DNA of 64,000 nucleotides, taken from Rhynchopus euleeides (Eukaryota; Euglenozoa; Diplonemea; Diplonemida; Diplonemidae). The DNA lies in NCBI GenBank assembly GCA_963210315.1, contig OY723299.1, forward strand, positions 682,001-746,000. The letters are read 5' to 3'. The position numbers and the translations under genes were made by a program. Shown here piece by piece: positions 40,672-53,000 of the stretch (position 1 is its first letter; each line of letters begins with the position of its first letter). The notes beneath the pieces were generated by a model. It saw only the letters and a list, made by a program, of their open reading frames with translations. It searched no databases and was not told the origin of the DNA.

Positions 40672-42269
40672 ACACTATGAATACATGTTTTTATCGTACG
40701 TATCGAGGATTATGCAAGGCGGGTGGGGGGATGGGCTGCAGCAATTTTTCATACTGTGGGTGGTCACGAGCGGGGGCTGCAATCTGACATTTTTCACATT
40801 TTTTCGAGACACAAAGAGATTTTGCCAAAAATTTTGGGTGGGTTTTTCAGGTGGTCGGAATTCAACCCAAAGTCACCTGGCGGTGAAAAATCGCGGGATA
40901 CGGCCGATCCACGGTCATTCCGTGGGTTTCTGGTCGAAAAAGTGCCTGTTTGGGAGGTGGCCCGAGAGGCCGACCGACCGGTCGGGTTGGTCACCTTGTC
41001 ATACCAGGCTCAGGGCTGTACTACAAGTCCAGGTGCTCAGCAGCCACCTTCGGGGTGGGCATCATTTGGATCCCGAGGACGCTCTTGTGCCAGCCCCTCG
41101 ACCCCCAGGGCGGTGGCGGAAAATAAATGCGTAAATTAATCCAAAAATTATTTTACGCCGTAAATTATTCCAAAAATACTTCACGGGAGTTTAGGTGGGT
41201 TTTCTGTTTAGGGGCCTTCAATAATTCTCGATCAGTACGATAAAACTCAAAACGCACAAAAATATTCAAATGATGCAGATGGGTTGGCCATGGCCCAGCG
41301 GGCTGATGCCTTGCGGTGAGGTGAGGTGGACAGAGGGTGTTTTCAACCCCTGTGTTGCGAAGCGTGCGACTTTCGTAACTTCGTGTGTGCCGAGACGTAG
41401 GCCTGCCTCTTCCAGACAGCTTGACTTCCTGCCTCGTTTGCCTGTGGCTGGCAGCAGCCACAGGCAAAAGAAGGGGAAAGTGCAGGAGGATCCGGGGCGC
41501 ACACGCATGCTGCGTGAGGCGATCCGCCAAGTCAAGACGTGTGAAATGCATGGCACACTGGGGGAGGAAGTTTGAAAGTGGATGCTGGCGCGGGACCCGG
41601 TGCCGCTACCGGCAAACATGCACCGCACTGGGAGGATAGCCAAATGAGGATAGGCGGAAGCAAGGCTTGGGAAACTGGGAGAAAGAAACCGGAAGAATGC
41701 AATGGAAGTGGGATCACGATCACCCGAATCAGTGCTTCTCATGGTGTTTCAGTTTCAGTTTCAGTTTCGTTTGTATTTCAAAGCCCCCCGCCCCCCCTCG
41801 ACCGCTCTCTGCGCGCGAGGGGGGGGGGTGGGAAGGGGAAGGGCAAGGGGAAGGGGAAATCGGTGAAGGGGAGGGGGTGATTCGCACAGCAAGAGAAGGG
41901 TCTCTGCCAGAAACTATACACCGACAATGGCAGCGGGTGGACAACTGGGCCCTGTTTTGCGCGGGTGTGACTTGAAGTCGCAACCCGACGTGCGAGCCAC
42001 AGCGACCCACTGCTTCCGTGTCGTTTGTATGCGCTGATGGAAATATAAAATGTTTCATTCGATTCGGCCACACCACAAACACACACCACAGAGCTTTTTG
42101 CAAGTTTCCTCAGAGAGGAGTACCAGAAAGACCCACACAGTCATTTCAGAAGGGGAAGCCCAGACAGAGAGGGGGCGGGGGGTCACCCAAAATTTCGAGG
42201 AAATCCTGGAGGCCCCCCCCCCCCCTACACCCACCCCCCCGGAGGAAATCCGTGAACTACCAGAAATCC
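40672..42269. other. Non-coding stretch 3' of the giant gene
   Basis: No supportable gene. A (TTTCAG)n-like microsatellite lies at about 41745-41768. A perfect hairpin lies at 41437-41468 (14 bp stem of TTTGCCTGTGGCTG, 4 nt loop). TAAATTA/TTCCAAAAATA repeats occur at 41125-41180. The right end contains the 3' UTR of the giant gene. Confidence 0.5.
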
Positions 42270-45200
42270 TTACCCCACCTTCAGCTCCACAGAGATGCAC
42301 TTGTATGCAAACCCTTGCCTGGACTTCATCACGGACCACCCGTTCAGCGCCCCAAGCGCCCCACAGTCCGGCACGTGATTCGCAAAGGCCTCCATGTTGT
42401 CCAGGTAGTTGGGCAGCAGCACCCCGCCCCTGGGAGCCGCAGTCGTGGTCTCCGCCTCCCGCAGCCGGTGTGTGGAGGTGTCGCCGATATGCACGTTGCA
42501 GCACCGCATCCGGTAGCACCCGGAGGGGCCCGATGCGAACTCCGTCATCACCTGCCCCAGCGGGCACGCCACCCACCCGAGGCCCACATCGAGGTCGGGC
42601 GCCATGCCGCGCAGGTCCGAGTACTTCGACACACAGTGCTTCGACCGGCGCTCCGTGCAGGTCGCGCTGTTGACTGCGACCACGCTGGCCGCCTGGCATG
42701 CTGCATGCCGCTGCACGTAGCCCTGCCCCTGCTGCGCACAGGCCGTCGGAACGGCCACCCCAAACCCACGCATCGCGGTCGTCGCGCTGCAGCTGAAGGC
42801 CCCCAGCAGCGCATCCTTTGTGCTGGCCACCCGCACGCAGCTGCTGCTTGGTGCAGGCGCCGGTGCCGGAACAGCCTCCACAACCAGGCACTCGTACACA
42901 AACCGGTCCGCCACAGAGTTATCCCCCTCCATGCTCCACCGGTTCAGCGCCCCGCGCCCCCCGCAGTACGGCTTGTGCCCGTCGAAGTTGCCCATGTCCC
43001 CGTCCGTCTCCAGCTTCCCGGTTCCAACCGTGCGGCGCGTTTCGGTTCGGATCCGCCAGCCGCTCGGCACGTCGATGGTACAGCACTGTACGAAGAAGCG
43101 CTCGCACGAGTTCTGCCTCCCGAAGGAAAAGCTCTTCATCGCCTGCCCAGCCGGGCAGCCGACCCAGGTCTGCGGCTGCAGCAGGCTGCTTGTCCACGAC
43201 TCCTCCGCGCACCCCGACAGGTACGTACTGCAGTCAGAGTCCGCGGACAGGGTGTCGCGCGACAGGCACCGCACCTCCTCCTCTACCGCCTGCGCATCCC
43301 CGCCCTGCGGCGTACACGGCGCCGCCCGCACGCTGAACCCGTTCATGACATCATCTACGCATGTGAACCAGCCCTTCGTCAGTGCGGCCATCGGGCTGCT
43401 CCCCAGGTCCGTGCATGGCTCCGTGTACGCCGTGTACTGCACGTCAGGCAAGATCGCCGGTGTCGCCGACGGGACAGGCGTCGGGACCGCCGCTGCGCTC
43501 GGGCCGACACAGATGTACTCCACGTAGTTGGGGTGGAAGGTCAGCGAGTTGAGCGCCATCCCGTAGTCGCAGTGCACCTGGTGCCCGTAGAACTGCTGGT
43601 TGTTGTCCACCCCGCTGCGCCCGCCTCCGATCCCCGAGATGTCGGGGCCGCCCGCCGTCGTCCGCCGCACAGACACCGTCGCCATCTTCGGGGGGCAGCA
43701 GTTGAACTTGAAGCGGTGGCAGTTCGACTGCCCTGTGGGCTCCAGCCTGAGCGACTCCATCACATCCCCCGCCGAGCACCCGACCCACAGCTGCTTCCCG
43801 TCGATGCTGACGCCTGTGGTCTCGTCGTACCTCCAGAACTGGCTGACGTCGCTGTTGGCGTAGCACGCCGACTCCTGCTGCCGGCACATTGCGAGAGGGA
43901 ACGACTCGGCGCTCTGGCACAGCGTCTGCACGCGTGCCTGGTCGTCCTGGGGGCACGCGTACTGCCCGATGTCGAACCCGTTCATCGCCAGGTGCTGCCC
44001 GGAGGGTCTCCTGCACCCAATCTCCCGCTCGAACAGGTTGTACTGCGCGTCGAAGCAATCCGAGCGGCTTGCTGCCCACTTCCCGAGGCAGTCGTACTCA
44101 AGGCGCGTGCAGCCGCCCCAGCCCCCCTGCGACATCCGCCACGCCTTCAGCACACCCCCGCGTTGGCACCGCACGGGCAGCATGTGCTCCACCCCGCCCG
44201 ACCCGTCGAAGCACGCGGAATGCTCCGTGTTCACCACTGCGTGCGCCACCTTGTCCAGCCCTGAGCAGCACTTGTACGAGAAGCGGTGCTTCCCCGCCGG
44301 GCACGCGCCCCCGCTGTTGTCGTCCAGCTCCCACGACGCCATCGCCTCCCCGTCGCCACACGCGAGCCCGCCGCCGACACCCGCGAACATGTTGGCCACA
44401 GGGACACCGCTCAGGACCACGCACCCTGTGTGTCGCGTCTCGCACACCTTCGCCACCTGCGTGTCGAAGACGTCGTCGAACTTGCAGCTCATCGTCATCT
44501 GCACCCCGCCGCCCCGCCCGATGCACCCGGCACTGTTCATCTGGAACCCGGCGATGGCACGCGGGCACGACGCCTTCTGCCCCACCACCGCACCGCTCTT
44601 CCCCCCCACGCCCGGCTGGCACCCCACCGTCCCGTACTGCGGCACAATCGACGCCTTGACAGGGTTGTCGTCCCCGAAGAAGCCGCCAACCGCGTCCTGC
44701 ACCGCCCCCTGCAGGAACCCGACAATGGCGTTGTAGTCGAGCGCCGCCGTCAGCGCCAGCACCTTCCGCTGCTTCATCAGCGTCACGTCCAGTGCAAACT
44801 GCACGTCCACCTCAGAGGGCGACGCCGCCGTCTCGAATGTGACCGCGTTCACCTCAATCACGTTCCCGAGCACCCCGAGCACGCTCGTCAGGCGGTCCAT
44901 GTTCTGCACCACCTCCGACGCGTACGACATCGTCGCCTCTGCGAGCTGCATCGACTCCTGCACCACAGACACGACGGCGTCCGCCGCGTCGACTGCCGCG
45001 TTCCACGCCGACAGCGCGCCGTTGACGACCTCCTGCGCCGCACGCACCGCAGCCTGCGCCACAGCGCGCCCCCCGTACTCGATCCAGCAGCTCACCACGC
45101 GCGCGCACACATACTTCTTATACCACGGCGCGTCGTCGCAGTCGTCCTCGCGCCGCCTGCACTCGGAGTACTTCGCATTCAGGTTCCCCAGGACGCGCTG

Positions 45201-48200
45201 TGCCGCGTCAAAGTCTGCCTTCCCCGTCACACGTGCCGAGTTCAGCGCCCGCTTCGCCTCCTCGAGATCGGCGCGTGCCTTTGCCAGCCCCGCCTGCGCC
45301 TCGGCCAGCCCCGACGCAGCCAGCTCCCCGAGGCGTTTCAGCGGTGCGGCCAGGAAGGCTGCAATGTCGGCCAGGCTGTTCGTCACCCGCCCCTTCACGA
45401 GCACGCCGAAGTCCACCCCGCTCTTCACGTCCGTCAGCAGCTCCACCTCCGCACGCAGCGCCCCGAAGGCCATGTTCAGCTGCGCCCGCACCGTCGCGTC
45501 GTTCAGAATCATCCGCACCTCGACATGCTGCGACAGCAGGCTGGCCGCCCCGCGCACCTCCAGCAGCCGCTTCTCCTCGGACAGCTCGACCGCGAAGTAC
45601 GGGCCCTGCGTTGTGTCGCTCAGGCTCCGCGTCAGCCTGAGCGGGCCCCACACCACAGGCGCCACCTCCAGCAGCCCCTTCACGTCCTTCTCAGACACGC
45701 TCAGGAACCCGCTCCCCCGGATCACCTGCCACAGGTTGAATTCCGAGATGTTCACCACGATCCCGGGCTGGATCGTCGCCGACGCGTCCGCAATTGTCAG
45801 CTCAACCGGACTCGGCGACGGGTTGTAGTTTGCGAAGAGGCGCCCCACCTGCACCTTCAGCAGCATCCCGGCCACCCCGCTCTGGCACGCGCTGCAGTGC
45901 GCAATCTCGCTCACCACACGCCCCAGGTCGATCCGCCGCAGGTCCACCTGGAAGGCGGTGTTCGCAAGGTTGTCCACGTCTGCCGTGAAGGCCAGCCGCC
46001 CGGACACCCCAGCCACCTCTGCCCCCCCGATGAAGGCAAGCTTGTTCGGGATCATCAGCGTGGTTGCAGACACCATCGACCCGATCGCCCACGGGAACAG
46101 CACCGTCACACCCTTCAGCCCGAACGGGTCCTTCCAGTCCGGCGTCACGTCCAGCGACGCCTCCAGCCCGAACCCGGACGGCTTCACGAGCAGCGCCCCG
46201 GCAGGCATGATGATGCGCTGCGGCGACCCGAATGCGATGCGCAGGGACACCAGGAACCCGATCTCCGGCATCCCCGTGGCGCTGAAGCGGAACAGCGCCG
46301 CCAGCTTCTCGATGGAGAAGTGGTCCTTGATCATGTCCACCCGCCCCGGCAGCGACACAGACACGTCGAGGTCCGTGATGGAGGAGAAGACCCCCTCCAG
46401 CTGCAGCCGTGCCGCCTGTGCGCCCCCGGACAGCAGCCCCCCCACCGGGGTGCCCGACGTCTTCGACACAAGGTCCCCCAGCAGCCCGCTGCCCATCGAG
46501 ACGAGCGACCCCACCGCCAGCCCGCTCCGCCGCGTCGTGAAGGGCCCGAACGACAGCGCCCCCTTCGACAGCGTGAAGGACAGCGTCTCCGCCGGCAGGT
46601 ACTGCACAACCATCCCGGCCAGCCCGGGGAGGGACGGGGTCCCCGCCCCCGCCTTGTTCGTGAACTGCATCCCGACCCCGAAGCCCCAGCCGGCACGCGG
46701 GCTGTCGGCGATCCCCACCGCCACCTGGAACCCGACCCCGAAGGCCGTCCCGGTCCCCGACAGCTCCACGCTCTTCTTCAGCAGCGACACCTCGAGCACC
46801 ACGGTGGACAGCTTGATCTCGTTCAGTGCGTCGTACACCGGGCTCGCAAACGCACGCAGCGACGTGTCCAACCCGCCGCCGCCCCACCGCGACAGCAGCG
46901 CGGAAGGGGACACCGGCTGCCCCGCCTTTGCCGTTCCGACCAGCTTCAGCCGCGCCGCGTCGTACGGCAGGGTGAACTCCAGCCCCAGGGTGAAGATGTC
47001 GAGGAACGTCCCGCCAATCTGCACTGTCTTCAGCGTCCCCGCCGCGTTCTGCGTCACCGTCACCACCGCGTCAGGGATCTCCAGCATCCGCTTCCCCCCG
47101 GCAAGCGGGACCTGGAACCCGCTCAGCGTCCCGGTGGCCGTCCACGCCTTGCTGCTGCCCCCGCATGCCTTCTGGAACACGACAGACACCTCGCCCCCCT
47201 GGATCCCGTGCCCCAGGTTCTTCACCACCACCGTGCCCCGCCCCACACAGTTGCTGGAGTACGACACCGCCAGCGCCACGTTGTTGTCCTCGAACTCCAG
47301 CCCCGCCTCCACCGTCGAGTTGCGGCTGTCCAGCGCCACGTACCCGCTCAGACCCGACGACAGCTTCCCTTCGACACGCCCGACCCACACGCGCTGCCGC
47401 AGCTTCGCCCCCGCGCCGCTGTCGTGCTGCGTTGCCACTGACAGCGTCACGTCCGAAAGCGTGGTGCTGCCGGGGCCCTCCCACACCGCCCCGGTCATCC
47501 CTGCCGTGACGGCCAGGTCCCACACGCACTTCGCCCCCACCTGTGTCGGCGTCAGCACCACCGTCCCCGTGAAGTCTGCCGCATCCGCCCCGGGCACCGT
47601 CACCGCCATGGCCGCCGCCCCCGTCAGCGCGGACGAGCACCCCGGCTTGTACTCAAAGTCGAACGCCCCCGTCATCACCCCGACCACCGTCACCGTTGTG
47701 CTGAGCTGCACGCTCTGCAGCTTCCCCGCAGCGAAGGCGACCGTCGCACGCGTGTTCCCCCCGAAGAGCGGGGCGTTGGCCGCAAAGGTCCCGCTGAACG
47801 CACCCCCCGCCGGCTTCCGCAGCACCACCTGTGCCGACGACAGCGACAGCCCGCCGAGCGACACCGCCCCCGTCGTGGCCGCCGTCAGCGTGTACTTCGG
47901 CTTCCCCGCTGCCGCGCACATGTCGATCGCGAGCCCTGCCGTGAGCCCCGCGACGGAGTCGACCGCCAGCGTCCCCTGCGCCGCCACCCCGCTGCACTGC
48001 TTCCCCGCGTCCACCTCGACGGTCCCGCTGAAGGCCACCCCGGCCTCCGCCACGTCCAGCTGCCCCTCCAGCGACTGGAATGCGTTGCCCGCCAGCACCG
48101 CCGTCACCTGCGCCGTCACCGCATCCCCGAACTGCGCAGTCCCGCCGATGCTCCCAGACCACCCCGCCGCCACAGTTGTGTTGTCCCGCAGCCGCTGCAG

Positions 48201-49659
48201 GTCCACCTGCACGTCGCGCAGCGCCACCCCGAACACCGTCAGCTCGCTCACCCCCGCCTGCACGGCGAACGCCCCGCCGTCCGCGCTGTTGTACTGCACG
48301 GTCCCCGCCATCCCGGACACCTGCACGTTGTCCGTCGCCACCTGCAGCACCATCGACCCGCTCCACACCCCGCCATTTGCTACGGCGAGGTCCATCTGCC
48401 CCGACGCCGGCCCGCTCGCGAGCGCCACGCTCATCGTCGCCTGCTGCAGCTTCGTGTTGGCGAACGCGATCTCCGCCGTCCCGGCCGCCGCCCCCTCCAG
48501 GAACGACACAGACCCCCGGACCGCCCCGGACCACGCCAGCGCGCCGCCGCTGCCAGCCACCCCCGCCACGTTGACCGCCACGTCCGTGATCTGCACCCCT
48601 CCCGCCACGGCCTGCGGCAGCGACCCCGTCAGCTGGAAGCGCTCCTTCCCGCACTGGTCGTACGCAAGCGCCGCGCCAAACTCCGCGATCTGCCCCCCTG
48701 CCAGCGTCCCCGTCCCTGACACCGACAGCTTTGCGCACGACCCTGCAGTCTGCTGGTTCGGCGACACCGACAGCTGCCCCTCGAACGCAACCCCGCTCTG
48801 CGCCACGCTCACCGCCCCCTCCAGCGGCCCGAACACCGCCGGGGACGACGACACGAGCACCGTCTTAACCGACGCGCTGAAGTCCTGTGTGGCAAACGTC
48901 CCCGCCAGCGTCCCCGACCACACGCCGCTGCTGCTGACGTTCCCGCTCCGCTGCACCGCAACCCGCACCGCGCTCAGCGTCAGCCCGAACACCCCGACAC
49001 CCGCGCTGCTCTGCACGTCCACCGCCCACAGCGCCGCGCGGCTGGCTGTGTGTGCCCTGCGTGTACTGCAGCTTCCCGCTCCCCTCCGCCGCCACAGACC
49101 CCGCCGTGACCCGCACAGCCCCGCTCCCGAGCACCGCCGCCCCGCTCTTGGTGAAGGAAAAGTCGATGTTCCCGTTCGATGCGACAGGGCCCGACTGGAA
49201 CGGCGCCGACACCTTGAACGACGTCACCCCGCCAGCCCCGATCTCGATGCGCGCAGTCCCTGCCTGCCCCTCAAAAGACGCACTCCCCGACAGCAGCCCG
49301 CTCCACACCTCGTCCCCGTTGCCGGCGAACGTGTTCTGCAGCTCCACGTGCAGTGACGACAGTTCCGCACCCCACGCCGACACCGACGCGCTTGCGGATG
49401 CCACCACACGCAGCGACACCTGCGCCAGGTGGCACCCGGTGCGTGTCACCGTCCCCTGCGCCTTCACCCCCACCTGCGGCACGTCCACATTCACGCCGCT
49501 CGTCGTCACCTGCTTGCTGCAGTCGAACATGTCGGCGGAGATCCCGTCCAGCTTCAGCCCTGGCACCTCAATCTCGGCCGCATCCACCGACACCACGTCC
49601 AACAGCCCTGCCGCACACACCCAGGCAGCCAGCACAGCATGCAGTGCCGAACGGCCCAT
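42270..49659 (-). CDS. Giant secreted Cys-rich protein (~2,460 aa), one frameshift near the 5' end
   Basis: The start ATG at 49659 (MGRSALHAVLAAWVCAAGLL) gives a clear signal peptide cut near residue 27. The frame runs to about 49050 (GKLQYTQG), then resumes one base off as HTASRAALWAVDVQSSAG and stays open to TAA at 42270. Removing one base near 49055 makes a single frame, so a homopolymer-type error or a real mutation is likely. Residues 28-~1430 are beta-rich, Gly/Ala/Val/Ser-rich repeats with a recurring WSGxLxGxxxF core. About 1440-1590 is a coiled coil. From ~1675 to the end come Cys-rich repeats of the type WVGCPAGQAMKSF...RFFVQCC and ALNxWxxxxxxFVYECL, separated by Pro-rich linkers. 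It is presumably a cell-surface or extracellular matrix protein; no named family is recognised. GTAAGG at the stop could be a donor. Confidence 0.85.
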
Positions 49660-49726
49660 CGTGACCTGTCTGGCCTCCCCCTTTCCTGCCTTTCTGAACC
49701 CCCTTCTTCGAACGATATCAGCCTGT

Positions 49727-49761
49727 GGTGTGCGCGGTGTGCGGTGTGCGGTGTGCGGTGC
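49727..49761 (-). promoter_or_regulatory. GCACACC heptamer array upstream of the giant gene
   Basis: Tandem heptamers lie 68-102 bp upstream of the ATG. They are followed (higher coordinates) by a TGTTGCGCTTCAC-like phrase that matches TGTTGCATTTCAC in module M2 upstream of the cyclase and DUF4116 genes. The shared order suggests a common core promoter or 5' UTR element. Confidence 0.4.
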
Positions 49762-49862
49762 GAAGTGTGAAGCGCAACACAACACCTGGGAGGGACACAT
49801 GGCAACAGTATCTCCTCCCAGGCACACGCCCGAGCCCTGGGCTGAGCCTGAGAATCACGTGG

Positions 49863-50015
49863 CTGGTGTGGTCGCAACGATCAAGGTATCCAACGCATCC
49901 AATCCCTCCGGTAGGGTGTCAGTCTCGTCTTCTATATGTGTGTAATCAGGCAGCGTGGTGCTGTCATACGCAAATTGCCAAATCAGATAGTTTGTCATCA
50001 TGTGCAGAAGCCGCT
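49863..50015 (-). promoter_or_regulatory. Upstream module M1 at the giant gene
   Basis: It is the counterpart of 25432-25584 with a constant offset and no indels. A short frame (NYLIWQFAYDSTTLPDYTHI onward) is conserved in both copies with few changes. Confidence 0.5.
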
Positions 50016-50094
50016 GAGCACAGAGAAGCATCACAACCAGGGAGCGATGGGCAGTCAATGCTTGGTCTGCTCTGCCCAAGATCACAAATCAGCA

Positions 50095-53000
50095 AGTGTG
50101 GGGGGGGCGGAGGGAGGCGGGGGGGCGGTGGGGGGCCGTCGGGAGTCAATCGGGGATCCACATCTCAGAGACGGGAAGAGGGTCTGGTGGGGTGCGCTGG
50201 AGAGGCAAGCGAGACAGGAGGGGTGGGCGGATGCGGGTGGATTCACCCGAGTTCATCCACCCCCCACCTCGGCCTTCCCCCGCCTCCACCCGAGGGTGGA
50301 AGCGTGAAGGGGTGTGAGGCATGAGCGGCGACCTTGCGTGTGTCGTGCATCGCTCAAGAACATGGCAGGGGTTCTGGAAGAGAAGGGCATCGTGAGTAGC
50401 TGCCGCTAGCTGCCTCCATCCCAATCGCAACACAATGGGACAGGGCGGCAAAACCAGCAGAACAGGAGCAAAGGGAAGGGGTCAGGCAAGGAAGTGAAAA
50501 GAAAGGACAAAGAAAGGGGTGACGGCGGTGGAGCAGAACATGTGCACACACCTCGCTAAACACCCTGGCAGGAACGGGGGACAGGGAAGACGCGGGGGAG
50601 AAAAGGTGTGGGCAACCACTGCCACCACCACCACCCTCTCCACAGTGCATCCGCCGGTAGTCCGCCCTGATTCATAAACTGCTGATTCAAAGCCCGCAGA
50701 ACACGAGCGGTGCCCGATGTTGGGAAGGAAGCCACAGACGGCTGAAAGAGCAAAGCGCATGGCCAGCGCCCGCCTAGCGAAAGGCGGGCATTGCATACCG
50801 GTCGGTCCCCACTGAGTGGCGGGGAGGGAGGGTGGAAGGGAGGAAGGCAGTCTGTGTCTCTGCATGCCGCACAGCATCTGCGGCAATGCAAATGAACAGA
50901 GCCTGTTCGCATGAGTCCCGCGAAAGGGGGTGATCGACAGAGAGTATGGCAAAGGAAAACGTATAGAATAATGCACGCACAGCACAGGCACAGGATCCAA
51001 ATGGGCATCCCAAGAACGAAGAGGATTGGCAAAGTGGGCAGGTGCGGCATGCCACACCACAAGGAAGGGGAAAGAGGGCATCGGCACGAAACACACGCAA
51101 GCAGTGTGGGCAGCAGCGCATCCCGACACTGCAGCGTATTCTATAAGCCCCGTGCCCTCGCACACCCTGGTGCAGCCCGTGCGCCCCTCAGCTGCACAGC
51201 AGCTCCATCTCGTCCACATAGGCAGGGGCCGACCCCCACCGCCCGATGCTGACCTCCACGCTGTCGATCCCGTCCAAGCTTGTGGGCATCGGCTGAACGT
51301 CACCGACATGCTTCCCGTCGAGGCTGACGCTGTACGTGCGGCTGTCCCAGTCGAACGCCACCACGATGTGCTGGAACACCCCGAGACGCACCGCATCGCT
51401 GTCGGATGACACCCAGCGCGACCACCAGCCCGCCCCAAGCCTGTTGTGGTGCAGGCGACCGTCCCCAGCGTGCACGACCTTCACCAGACCCTGCGCCGGT
51501 GCGTGGAGGCGGAACGTCAGATGTGCGTTTGTCGACTCCACACGCGCATACACGCTGAAGTGTGCGGGCTGCAAGGTCTCAAACTTGAAGAAGGACGAAC
51601 GCTCCTTCTCGTTGATCAGCATCGACCCTGCACCCGAGTGCTTCGTCAGCGTGCTCAGCGCCACGTGCCCACCTGCAGAGCGGAGCTCCTCCTCCGAGTT
51701 GAACCCGAACTCCTTCGACACGACGCAGTTCGGGTTCCCTGTCGGTGACGGGGGCGGCTGTGACTCCGGCTGCAGCGTGTCTGTCGGGGTCGGGGTACGC
51801 GGTGTGGGTGCCGGTTCCGGTTCAGGTGCCCGTGTCGGTGCGGCGGTTGGTGTCGCTGTCGCCGGTGCCGGCGTCGTAGGCAGAGGCTCCGGGGCAGCCG
51901 ACTGGCCGCTGCCCACACACAGCAGCTCCATCTCGTCCACATAAGCAGGCGGCGGCCCATATGGGCTGAGGTTGACCTGCACGCTGTTGATCCCGTCCAA
52001 GCTTGTGGGCATCGGCTGAACGTCACCGACCTGCTTCCCGTCGAGGCTGACGCTGTACGTGCGGCTGTCCCAGTCGAACGCCACCACAATGTGCTGGAAC
52101 ACCCCGAGACGCACCGCATCGCTGTCCGACGTCACCCAGCGCGACCAGCCCCTCCCGAGCCTGTTGTGGCGCAGGCTCCCGTCCCCAGCGTACACAATGT
52201 TCACCAGACCACGCCCCGGTGCGTGGAGGCGGAAGACCAGCTCTGTGTCCGACAAGTCCACACGCGCGTACACGCTGAAGTGTGAGGGCTGCAAGGTCTC
52301 GAACTTGAAGAAGGACGAACGCTCCTTCTCGTTGATCAGCATCGACCCTGCACCCGAGTGTTTCGTCTGCGTGCTCAGCGCCACGTGCCCACCTGCAGAG
52401 CGGAGCTCCTCCTCCGAGTCGAACCCGAACTCCTTCGACACGACGCAGTTCGGGTTCCCTGTCGGAGGCGGGGGCTGCGGCGTCGGTGGGGCGCTCGTCG
52501 GCGGCGGCGGCAGTGCTGTGGGCGGGGCGCCTGTCGGCAGCGCTGGCACACGCACACGCACGGAGCACGTTGCCGCAGGCCCGTCAGACCCTGTGAAGGT
52601 GGCGCTCAGCGTGTACGTCCCCCCCGACATCGCACGTGTTGGGGTGAACCGCACCTCGGCGAATCCCGTGTCGCGGATCGTGGCACCCTCACGCAGCATG
52701 TGCCGCACCCCCTCCGCAGGAGCCGTGCCGCCGTACGACACACGCATCGTCCGCGCCGTGTCGTACAGCGCGTTGAAGTCCACCGCGAATGTCTCCGACA
52801 GCTCCACGACGTGCACCGTGTCCGCGTCAACGGATGCCAGGCACCGCGGGACAGAGAAGGTCGCAGAACAGTCGTTGTACATGAACTGGATGGCAGCCAC
52901 GTCCCCTGGGCTCAGACCCTCGCGCTGCCCAATCTTCTCCGGGGAGATGATGGTGGGCCCGCGCCCCCTGGTGAAGAAGTTCGTCCCGTAATGCATGATC

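Larger units (their letters stand above)
49660..50094. other. 5' flank of the giant gene
   Basis: It holds five GCACACC-type heptamers on the minus strand (49727-49761) and module M1 (49863-50015). No other gene is seen. Confidence 0.55.

Noticed and set aside
44286..49356. Two plus-strand frames of >1,000 codons opposite the giant gene
   Set aside because: They are products of strong GC skew at third positions. Composition is Arg/Pro/His/Ser low complexity, while the minus frame has a signal peptide and repeated Cys motifs.
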